A stretch of DNA of 7,588 bases, from the NCBI GenBank assembly GCA_947450745.1, contig CANFYD010000169.1, forward strand, positions 1 to 7,588, written 5' to 3'. How positions within the stretch are numbered: the first letter of the stretch is position 1; the number at the start of each line of letters is the position of its first letter. Position numbers and translations under genes: made by a program. Source of the DNA: Burkholderiales bacterium. GTDB lineage: Bacteria; Pseudomonadota; Gammaproteobacteria; Burkholderiales; Burkholderiaceae_C. Below, in pieces: positions 1 to 5,080 of this stretch. The notes beneath the pieces are model-generated. The model did no database searches, had not been told where the DNA came from, and saw nothing but the letters and a program-made list of their open reading frames with translations.

Positions 1-1289
1 AAAAGGTGGACTTGGCTTATCACATTCAACATGTGACGCTGCCCAGCCCGGGCAGCCAAGCGCAATTGGAGGATTGCACGGCGCGCCTACACTCCGAACT
101 GCTGGATCGCAGCCGCCCGCTGTGGCAACTGGCCATCATCGACGGTCTGCAGACGGGGCAGGTGGCCTACTACATCAAGGTGCACCACGCGGTGCTGGAC
201 GGGCAGGCCGGCGTGCTGTTGGCGCAGGCACTTTTTGACACGTCGGCGCAGCCGCTTGCCGCGCCGCGCCGCACGCTAAGTGGCACAGCGCGGGCGACGG
301 ATGAAAGCCCCGGCATGGCCGAGCTGGCGCTGGCAGCGCTCAAACATGACGGCGGGCAATACATCAAGCTGCTGCGCCATTTGCCCGACGTGCTGAAAAC
401 GCTGGTCGGGCTGTTCGGCAGTGGGCCCAAGGCCAGCGCTGCAGCAGCCCTGCCGAAGGGCGCAAAAGGATTGAACAGCCAGAACTTCGCGTTCGGTCCG
501 AAGACGCCGCTCAATCAGCCGATCACACCGGAGCGCGGCTTTGCGTCGCTGCAGATACCGATGGCCACGCTGAAGCAACTGGCCGCCATCCACGAGGCCA
601 AGCTGAACGATGTCGTGCTGGCGCTGTGCAGCGGGGCGTTGCGCCGGTACTTGGCGCAGCACGGCGGCATTCCTAAAAAGTCGCTGATTGCGGCCATGCC
701 GATTTCGCTGCGCGAGGCCGGCAATACCGAGATGCGGACGCAAGCGACCTTGAGCCTGGTGAACCTGAACACCCAGATTGCCGACCCGGTCAAGCGCTTG
801 CTGGCGATCCGCGATGCGTCCGGGGCGATGAAGGCCTTGGCCCAACGCGGTCGCAGCGTCATCCCGACCGACTTCCCTGCCATCGGTGTGCCCTGGTTGC
901 TGCAGGGCTTGGCCGCCTTGTACGGCCGTTCGGGCATCACGCGCTTGATCGCCCCGATCGCCAATGTGGTGATCTCCAATGTGGCGGGCCCGCAATTACC
1001 TCTTTATGCCGCCGGTGCCCGCATGGTGAGCTACTCGCCGCTGTCCATCACCGAACATGGGCTGGGGCTCAACATCACGGTGATGAGCTACGCCGGCGCG
1101 ATGAGTTTTGGCTTCACGACCGCCACGGCGGCGGTGCCGGATGCACGCGAACTGAGCGCTGCGCTGGCGGCAGCGCTGGAGGAGTTGCTGGCGCGCAGCA
1201 CACCGGCGCTGCAGAAGCGGCCCCGCAGCAAGCCTCGCAACACACCCCGCAATACACCGCGTACAGGCGCTGCCGCCGCGCCCCTTTGA
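1..1289 (+). CDS. Wax ester synthase/diacylglycerol acyltransferase (WS/DGAT) family protein, 5' partial
   Basis: Enzymes of this family join an acyl-CoA to a fatty alcohol or diacylglycerol, making wax esters or triacylglycerol at the inner face of the membrane. The first complete codon is at base 3 and the frame is open to the window edge. The GTG at 6 is not a credible start: its Val-Asp-Leu aligns with Phe80-Asp81-Leu82 of the next gene, so about 80 N-terminal residues are missing. Counting from base 6, the catalytic HHxxxDG motif is intact (H60, H61, D65, G66; bases 183-203). NDVVLA is at residues 201-206, an SNVAGP motif at 324-329, and PLYAAGA at 332-338, all typical of the family. The last 25 residues are a basic Pro/Arg/Asn/Thr-rich tail outside the usual fold. 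The stop is 13 bases before the next acyltransferase gene, so the two are probably cotranscribed. The family is certain; the preferred acceptor cannot be read from sequence. Confidence 0.9.
   Translation, partial: KVDLAYHIQHVTLPSPGSQAQLEDCTARLHSELLDRSRPLWQLAIIDGLQTGQVAYYIKVHHAVLDGQAGVLLAQALFDTSAQPLAAPRRTLSGTARATDESPGMAELALAALKHDGGQYIKLLRHLPDVLKTLVGLFGSGPKASAAAALPKGAKGLNSQNFAFGPKTPLNQPITPERGFASLQIPMATLKQLAAIHEAKLNDVVLALCSGALRRYLAQHGGIPKKSLIAAMPISLREAGNTEMRTQATLSLVNLNTQIADPVKRLLAIRDASGAMKALAQRGRSVIPTDFPAIGVPWLLQGLAALYGRSGITRLIAPIANVVISNVAGPQLPLYAAGARMVSYSPLSITEHGLGLNITVMSYAGAMSFGFTTATAAVPDARELSAALAAALEELLARSTPALQKRPRSKPRNTPRNTPRTGAAAAPL
1233..1265 (+). repeat. Degenerate 12-base tandem repeat encoding PRNT units in the acyltransferase tail
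   Basis: Two 12-base units (1233-1244 and 1245-1256) and a partial third (1257-1265) encode Pro-Arg-Asn-Thr, Pro-Arg-Asn-Thr, Pro-Arg-Thr. The copies differ by silent changes, so the protein pattern is better kept than the DNA. They make up most of the basic C-terminal tail of the first WS/DGAT protein. Confidence 0.7.
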
Positions 1290-1302
1290 CCGGAGCTCGA
1301 CC

Positions 1303-2901
1303 ATGCAGCAACTGACCGGCCATGACGCCAGTTTTCTCTACTCGGACACCCTGCACGCCAACGCCAACATCACCTTTGTGCAGATTTACGACCCGAGCAC
1401 AGCGCAGGGCGGCAAGGTGCGCTTCAAGAGCATCCTGGCGCATATCCAGAGTCGCCTGCACCGGGCACCGGTGTTTCGCCAGCGACTGCAGCGCGTGCCG
1501 CTGGAGCTGGACTATCCGTACTGGATAGCGGATGAGCATTTCGATCTGGAGCACCATGTGCGCCACATCGCCTTGCCCCATCCCGGCGACTGGCGGCAGT
1601 TCTGCATCCAGGCGTCGCGTATTCATGCCCGGGCGCTGGACCTCAATCGGCCGCTGTGGGAGATTTACGTGATCGAGGGGCTGGACAGCTTGGCTGAACT
1701 GCCGGTCGGCAGCTTTGCGCTGCTGATCAAGGTTCACCACGCGGCTGTCGATGTGGCCAGCCGCAATGAAATCATCGAGGTCCTGCATGACTTCACACGG
1801 CGCCCCCCCAAAGCGGCGCCACCCGAGCCCTGGTTCCCCGAGGCCGCGCCGAGCGCCCTGTCCCTGATGTGCGCGGCCGCCACCCACACCGCGCTGTCAC
1901 CGCTGCGCTGGTTAGCACCGCTGGTGGCCTGGTTGCCAGCGACGGTGGCCTTCGCCAACGATGTGCTGCGGCCCGAGCACGTCGCGTCAACGCGCTTCAA
2001 CTCGGTCGTGTCCCCGCACCGCGTGTTCGATACCCGGCGCTTCAAGCAAGCAGAGTTCGAGCGCATCAGTCGCCTGGTTCCCGGTGCCCGTGTCATGGAC
2101 GCCGTGCTGGCCGTTTGCGCTGGCGGGCTGCGCAGTTATCTCGAAGCGCATGGCGAGTTGCCCGCCAGCGACTTGAGTGCCTGGGTCAGCCTGGGCCGCG
2201 ATCCGGCGGCGGGTGAAGAGGGCGACGCCAGCCCAGTGCCTGTGCCTGTGCCTGCGCCTGTACCTGTGCCGTTGCGAATTCAACTCGGCACCCGACTGGC
2301 CGACCCGGTGGAGCGGCTGGTCTGGATACAGCAGCAGTTTGCCTCCCCCGAGCCCCATCGCCGAGCCCAAGCGCTGGGCAAGTTCAGCGAGTTGGCCACC
2401 CATGCCCCTGCAGCCGGGGTGGCCTTGGCCGCCAAGTGGTTCGGAGCGCTGCCGTTTCAGCGGGGCGCTGCCCAGCCCTTGGTCAGTTGCACCGTCACCG
2501 AACTGCCGGCGCTGCCCAAATCGCTCTACTTGGGCGGGGCCAAGATGACTTATTTTTCGGCCATTCTGCCGATTGCCGACGGCATGGGCTTGGCGTTTGC
2601 GGTGACTCGGTATGAAGACCTGCTGGTCATCTCGCCCACGTCTTGCCGTGAATTGATCCCGGACCCGCTGGCCTTTACCCAATGCCTGCGCGACAGTTTT
2701 CAGGCGTATCTGGCGCTGGCCGATGCGCAGGTGGATGCGTTGGGTGGTGCTCAGGCTGATGCTCAGGCTGATGTGGCGGTTCAGGTCACTGCGTCAACAG
2801 CCGGTAAGCGTAGCCCAAAGCCCCGCTCGGCTCGAAAGGCCGCCACTGCCCCTCGGGCTGAGCCAGCCGGTCGGCGACGATCCACAGCACCACCGCGTTG
2901 A
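1303..2901 (+). CDS. Divergent WS/DGAT-family acyltransferase-like protein with degenerate active-site motifs
   Basis: This is a full-length WS/DGAT-type protein of 532 residues, somewhat longer than the usual 450-500. The start is supported by GGAG at 1292-1295, 7 bases before ATG, and by the family-typical N-terminus (LTGHDASFLY). The second half of HHxxxDG is altered: H145, H146 and D150 are present but the glycine is V151. NDVVLA of the upstream gene is here MDAVLA (265-270), and SNVAGP is replaced by SCTVTELP (about 395-402). Where the upstream protein has its PISLREAGN segment, this one has a low-complexity insertion with a Pro-Val run (311-323). The family-like region ends near residue 475; a tail of about 57 residues, rich in Ala, Lys and Arg, follows and overlaps the opposing hydrolase gene. 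It may be an enzyme with altered specificity, a weakly active paralogue or a partner of the upstream enzyme. Family membership is clear; activity is not. Confidence 0.85.
   Translation: MQQLTGHDASFLYSDTLHANANITFVQIYDPSTAQGGKVRFKSILAHIQSRLHRAPVFRQRLQRVPLELDYPYWIADEHFDLEHHVRHIALPHPGDWRQFCIQASRIHARALDLNRPLWEIYVIEGLDSLAELPVGSFALLIKVHHAAVDVASRNEIIEVLHDFTRRPPKAAPPEPWFPEAAPSALSLMCAAATHTALSPLRWLAPLVAWLPATVAFANDVLRPEHVASTRFNSVVSPHRVFDTRRFKQAEFERISRLVPGARVMDAVLAVCAGGLRSYLEAHGELPASDLSAWVSLGRDPAAGEEGDASPVPVPVPAPVPVPLRIQLGTRLADPVERLVWIQQQFASPEPHRRAQALGKFSELATHAPAAGVALAAKWFGALPFQRGAAQPLVSCTVTELPALPKSLYLGGAKMTYFSAILPIADGMGLAFAVTRYEDLLVISPTSCRELIPDPLAFTQCLRDSFQAYLALADAQVDALGGAQADAQADVAVQVTASTAGKRSPKPRSARKAATAPRAEPAGRRRSTAPPR
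2233..2271 (+). repeat. Hexamer repeat (CCTGTG-like) encoding a Pro-Val run
   Basis: About six copies of a six-base unit close to CCTGTG encode PVPVPVPAPVPVP, residues 311-323 of the second WS/DGAT protein. Near-identical short units of this kind can expand or contract by slippage in steps that keep the frame. Confidence 0.85.
2749..2772 (+). repeat. Perfect 12-base tandem duplication encoding AQAD-AQAD
   Basis: Two identical 12-base units (2749-2760 and 2761-2772, GCTCAGGCTGAT) encode Ala-Gln-Ala-Asp twice, residues 483-490 of the second WS/DGAT protein. They sit where the conserved fold ends and the C-terminal tail begins, so a recent in-frame duplication is likely. Confidence 0.85.
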
Positions 2902-3583
2902 AGCCCAGGCCGACGTGGCTGCCCGGTACCTGCACGTTTTCATGCAGCGCCGGGTCCCCGTTGACGGTGGCTTCTTGCGGCGGCACCACGCCGTCGCCGA
3001 GCGAGTACAGGCAGCTCAGCGGCATGCTCAGCAGTTGACGCTCGCGCAGCTTTTTGGCGTGCGGCTGCATGCTGTGGGCAGCCGGTCCCAGCGGATGCGC
3101 CACCAGCCGGTACATCGCCCGCACCAGCGGCGGCGACGCGCTGCCTTGCGGGTCGACCGAGACGGGGCTGCCGAGCGTGATGACGCTGCGCACGCATTCG
3201 GGCACCTGATGTGCGCCGAACACAGCGAACACACCGCCCAAACTCCAGCCGACCAGGCTGACCTTGCGACCGGTCTGGTGGTGCAGATGGCGAATCTTCT
3301 GTTCCAGCGCGTTGGCGTGTTTGGCGTGAAAACCGACATTGCGGCCTAGGCCCCAGCTCTCGACGGCGTAGCCCCGGTTACGCAAAAACAACTGCAATCC
3401 GATCATCGTGGATTCGCTGCCCATGAAGCCGGGCAACAACAGCACAGGGTGACCATCGCCCACCGGCGCGTTCAGCAAGATGGGCAAGGACCAGGGCAGC
3501 AGCCCCAGCTCAAGCAATGCACGCAGCTCCAGCGCGGAATGGGTCGGGCTGGGCTGCCCGGTGTGGGGGTGTCTGGTGGCCAT
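2786..3583 (-). CDS. Alpha/beta hydrolase (lipase/esterase-like)
   Basis: This 265-residue serine hydrolase has all the parts of an alpha/beta-hydrolase active site. An oxyanion-hole type loop HPVLLLPGFMGS lies at residues 45-56. The nucleophile elbow GWSLGG has S114 as nucleophile, the likely acid is D197 in LGDGVVP, and the likely base is H223 in PGSHVG. I see no signal peptide, so it probably acts in the cytoplasm. The substrate is unknown; the facing WS/DGAT genes suggest a neutral lipid or other ester, which is inference. The start at 3583 is chosen because AGGA lies 7 bases upstream and the protein then has a normal length. The frame extends to an ATG at 3772, but that adds 63 residues without family features and has no good ribosome binding site. 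Its last 116 bases are antisense to the end of the second WS/DGAT gene. Confidence 0.88.
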   Translation of the reverse strand: MATRHPHTGQPSPTHSALELRALLELGLLPWSLPILLNAPVGDGHPVLLLPGFMGSESTMIGLQLFLRNRGYAVESWGLGRNVGFHAKHANALEQKIRHLHHQTGRKVSLVGWSLGGVFAVFGAHQVPECVRSVITLGSPVSVDPQGSASPPLVRAMYRLVAHPLGPAAHSMQPHAKKLRERQLLSMPLSCLYSLGDGVVPPQEATVNGDPALHENVQVPGSHVGLGFNAVVLWIVADRLAQPEGQWRPFEPSGALGYAYRLLTQ

Positions 3584-3590
3584 CGCGTCG

Positions 3591-3595
3591 TCCTG
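3591..3595 (-). promoter_or_regulatory. Ribosome binding site deciding the hydrolase start
   Basis: On the minus strand this reads CAGGA, with 7 bases between it and the ATG at 3583. It favours this start over the in-frame ATG at 3772, which lacks a comparable site. Confidence 0.6.
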
Positions 3596-3731
3596 AAAAC
3601 TTCTGTTTCGTTTCAGCGTAGCACGCAGCTGAGCGACGGCTAGCGGCTGCCCTTGACCCCGGTTTGGCATCCAGTCGGTGCGCAGAACCTGCGTCGCAAT
3701 GCCATGTTGACGCGGCTGATTGCTTGGCTTT

Positions 3732-3745
3732 TTGAGCAGGCTCAA
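3732..3745. promoter_or_regulatory. 14-base dyad in the hydrolase/PEP-CTERM divergent intergenic region
   Basis: TTGAGC, two bases, then GCTCAA form a perfect 6+6 dyad, and another TTGAGC follows at 3757-3762. The two-base centre is too short for an RNA loop without opening inner pairs, so a protein-binding site is the likelier reading. It lies about 76 bases upstream of the PEP-CTERM gene. No known regulator is recognised. Confidence 0.3.
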
Positions 3746-3783
3746 CGTCTTTAAGCTTGAGCTTTTTAGCATCTATTGCACCT

Positions 3784-3796
3784 GCGGCATTGCCGC
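3784..3796. promoter_or_regulatory. 13-base dyad just upstream of the PEP-CTERM ribosome binding site
   Basis: GCGGCA, one base, then TGCCGC form a perfect 6+6 dyad that ends 10 bases before the Shine-Dalgarno sequence. It could be an operator, or a small leader hairpin with four pairs and a five-base loop. GC-rich sequence makes such short dyads fairly common. Confidence 0.25.
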
Positions 3797-3806
3797 CAAC
3801 CTACTC

Positions 3807-3813
3807 GGAGGAG
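3807..3813 (+). promoter_or_regulatory. Strong ribosome binding site of the PEP-CTERM gene
   Basis: GGAGGAG lies 7 bases before the ATG at 3821. It sets the start there rather than at the in-frame TTG at 3776, which would put 15 charged residues ahead of the signal peptide. Confidence 0.85.
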
Positions 3814-3820
3814 TTATCCC

Positions 3821-4423
3821 ATGCTGAAGAAACTATTGCTCGCTGTTGCCGTGCCGCTGGCGCTGGTGGCGGCGCCACTGACCAGCCATGCCGTGGCCAC
3901 AGTGACCATACTCACTGACACCACCACGCAACTGGACATCGTGTGGTCGGGCACGCTCAGCGCATTTTCATCACTGGCTGTGCCCACTCCGACGAACTGG
4001 GCGCTGTTGGGGTTTTATTCCAATGTCGCGTCCCAACCGGTATTCGGTCAACTGGTGGAAACTTGGACGGGCGCGGTGCAGGTTCAACACGCGGTGCCCG
4101 ATCCCGGCCCCTATCCGCACGGCAATGAAAACAAGCTGGGCCCCATCTACACCGGCTATTTGAGCGGGACGATGGGTGCCGGCGGCTACGACAGCAAGAT
4201 GGGCGACCATAACGGTCAGACCTTGCTGTTCCCCGCCGATTGGGTCACACCGCATTGGGATCACTACTCCTTCCAGGTGATCTCGAACATCAACGGCGTG
4301 GGCACGATGGAGTTGAAGGCGCTGCACCCGGTGCCGGAGCCCGCCAGCTACGCCTTGCTGCTGGGCGGCTTGGGCTGGCTGGGGGTGATCGCCAAGCGGC
4401 GGCAGCTCAAGTCGGGCCGCTGA
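3821..4423 (+). CDS. Secreted PEP-CTERM sorting domain protein
   Basis: This is a 200-residue exported protein of the PEP-CTERM class. Residues 1-24 are a Sec signal peptide: a Lys-Lys N-region, a Leu/Ala/Val core, and likely cleavage after SHA. The C-terminus holds the full sorting signal: VPEP at 171-174, a hydrophobic segment of about 15 residues rich in Leu and Gly, then KRR at 192-194. In this family the signal is recognised by an exosortase (EpsH/XrtA type), which processes the protein for the cell surface or the extracellular polysaccharide matrix; no exosortase gene is in the window. The mature part (about 25-170) has no cysteine, is rich in Gly, Thr and aromatic residues, and resembles no domain I can name. 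It is transcribed away from the hydrolase. The class is clear from both termini; the function of the mature part is unknown. Confidence 0.9.
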   Translation: MLKKLLLAVAVPLALVAAPLTSHAVATVTILTDTTTQLDIVWSGTLSAFSSLAVPTPTNWALLGFYSNVASQPVFGQLVETWTGAVQVQHAVPDPGPYPHGNENKLGPIYTGYLSGTMGAGGYDSKMGDHNGQTLLFPADWVTPHWDHYSFQVISNINGVGTMELKALHPVPEPASYALLLGGLGWLGVIAKRRQLKSGR

Positions 4424-4435
4424 AGCGGCGCTTTT
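4416..4435 (+). terminator. Possible weak intrinsic terminator at the end of the PEP-CTERM gene
   Basis: GCCGC and GCGGC form a 5-pair stem around a TGAA loop, followed by GC and four T residues. The stop codon lies in the loop. The stem and T run are short, so termination may be partial and some transcripts could continue into hsp20. Confidence 0.4.
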
Positions 4436-4450
4436 GAAGGGCAAGACGGG

Positions 4451-4468
4451 GTGGGCGAGGTCGCCCAC
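4451..4468. promoter_or_regulatory. 18-base perfect dyad upstream of hsp20
   Basis: GTGGGCGA, two bases, then TCGCCCAC form a perfect 8+8 inverted repeat. The right arm ends 23 bases before the hsp20 ATG at 4492 and 14 bases before its Shine-Dalgarno sequence. In RNA it would make a 7-pair stem with an AGGT loop. No T run follows, so it is not a classical terminator. It may be an operator or a leader hairpin. It does not match CIRCE (TTAGCACTC-N9-GAGTGCTAA). Confidence 0.45.
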
Positions 4469-4482
4469 TATTTCAACGAAGC

Positions 4483-4487
4483 AGGAG
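4483..4487 (+). promoter_or_regulatory. Ribosome binding site of hsp20
   Basis: AGGAG lies 4 bases before the ATG at 4492 and 7 bases before a second, adjacent ATG at 4495. The spacing favours the second ATG, but the difference is a single methionine. Confidence 0.7.
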
Positions 4488-4491
4488 ATTC

Positions 4492-4914
4492 ATGATGAGT
4501 GCATTGACGCGTTTGCAACGTTTCGACGATATGTTCCCCGAGCTTTTTCGCCGCGCCACGCGCCCGCTGCAATTGACCGAAGAGAGTCCGGCGGACATCT
4601 GTATCGATGTGACCGAGAACGACCATGACTACCAGGTGCGTGCCGAGATACCCGGAGCAAAGAAGGACGACATTCGGGTCAGCGTCGACGGCAACTTTGT
4701 GTCCATTTCGGCTGAGATCAAGAAGGAGCGCGAAGAGAAATCCGGTAGCCGTGTGCTGCTGAAGGAGACCTATCACGGCACCATCTCGCGCGGCTTCTCG
4801 CTGGCCCATGAAATTGACGACAAAGAGGTGGTGGCCAAACTGGAGGACGGTGTCCTCAAGCTGACTCTGCCCAAGCGTGAGGGCTCCCGCAACAAGCCTA
4901 TCGCGATTCAGTAA
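4492..4914 (+). CDS. hsp20: Hsp20/alpha-crystallin family small heat-shock chaperone
   Basis: Small heat-shock proteins are ATP-independent chaperones that hold unfolding cytoplasmic proteins for refolding or degradation. The protein has 140 residues (139 if the ATG at 4495 is used), normal for bacterial members. A short N-terminal arm (about 1-33, with MFPELFRR) precedes the alpha-crystallin domain (about 34-128). This has the ETYHGTISRGFSL segment and the signature A-x-L-x-x-GVL-x-L-x-x-P near its end. The C-terminal extension ends with an I-x-I motif (I137, I139), which in this family docks neighbouring subunits in the oligomer. The usual proline after RGFSL is replaced here (SLAHEID). It lies 156 bases upstream of lon in the same direction, fitting a shared role in proteotoxic stress. 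A dyad lies before it, but I see no convincing heat-shock promoter. Confidence 0.95.
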   Translation: MMSALTRLQRFDDMFPELFRRATRPLQLTEESPADICIDVTENDHDYQVRAEIPGAKKDDIRVSVDGNFVSISAEIKKEREEKSGSRVLLKETYHGTISRGFSLAHEIDDKEVVAKLEDGVLKLTLPKREGSRNKPIAIQ

Positions 4915-4992
4915 GGCGTGGCCTTTGACGGAATAGTCGTGACGTTTAACCGGATGCCGGTGTCGATAAAAGCGCAGCGCCAGTAGGTTGTC

Positions 4993-5050
4993 GTCAGCAG
5001 CCTAGTTTTCGGTGGTGTGCTGATTCATGTTTTCTTGAAATCCTGCTGAC
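4993..5050 (+). promoter_or_regulatory. Alternative inverted repeats in the lon leader
   Basis: GTCAGCAG at 4993-5000 is perfectly complementary to CTGCTGAC at 5043-5050. Its inner part TCAGCA (4994-4999) is also complementary to TGCTGA at 5018-5023. The second pairing uses bases belonging to the left arm of the start-codon stem (5019-5029), so these structures would compete with it. This is read from base pairing only; no folding energy was computed. Confidence 0.35.
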
Positions 5051-5080
5051 AGGCCACTGGGAGAGTTCTCATGAATCAGC
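5019..5080 (+). promoter_or_regulatory. 11-base perfect inverted repeat covering the lon start codon (candidate RNA switch)
   Basis: The left arm GCTGATTCATG (5019-5029) is an exact reverse complement of CATGAATCAGC (5070-5080), which contains the lon ATG at 5071 and the next two codons. The 40-base loop holds the Shine-Dalgarno sequence GGGAGAG (5059-5065). If it forms in RNA, the start codon is buried in the stem. An RNA thermometer or other translational switch is an inference; a DNA-level operator is the main alternative. Confidence 0.4.

Noticed and set aside
276..1887. Minus-strand frames of 239 and 257 codons under the two acyltransferase genes
   Set aside because: Same reason: antisense shadows of conserved WS/DGAT coding sequence, with no family features or supporting ribosome binding site.
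2233..2772. Short repeats as a possible CRISPR or mobile-element trace
   Set aside because: Both repeats are in frame inside one gene, have no spacers or flanking duplications, and are explained by replication slippage.
2723..3349. Plus-strand frame of 208 codons across the acyltransferase/hydrolase junction
   Set aside because: Most of it is antisense to the well-supported hydrolase, and the translation is low-quality Arg/His/Gln-rich sequence without motifs.
3584..3772. Longer N-terminus for the hydrolase from the ATG at 3772
   Set aside because: The added 63 residues show no family similarity or signal peptide, the ATG has no good Shine-Dalgarno sequence, and the ATG at 3583 has one.
3776..3820. 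Earlier TTG start for the PEP-CTERM protein
   Set aside because: It would put 15 mostly polar and basic residues ahead of a standard signal peptide, and the strong GGAGGAG site belongs to the ATG at 3821.
4949..4961. ACCGG-ATG-CCGGT hairpin after hsp20 as a terminator
   Set aside because: The stem is only 5 pairs with a 3-base loop and no T run follows; this is expected often in GC-rich DNA.
4925..4970. TTGACG (4925-4930) and GATAAA (4965-4970) as a lon promoter
   Set aside because: The spacing of 34 bases is far too long, and no good -10 lies 16-18 bases after TTGACG.
5034..5060. CTTGAAA upstream of lon as a sigma-32 -35 element
   Set aside because: The -35 match is good, but no CCCCAT-like -10 lies at the proper distance, and transcription would begin within the Shine-Dalgarno sequence, leaving almost no leader.
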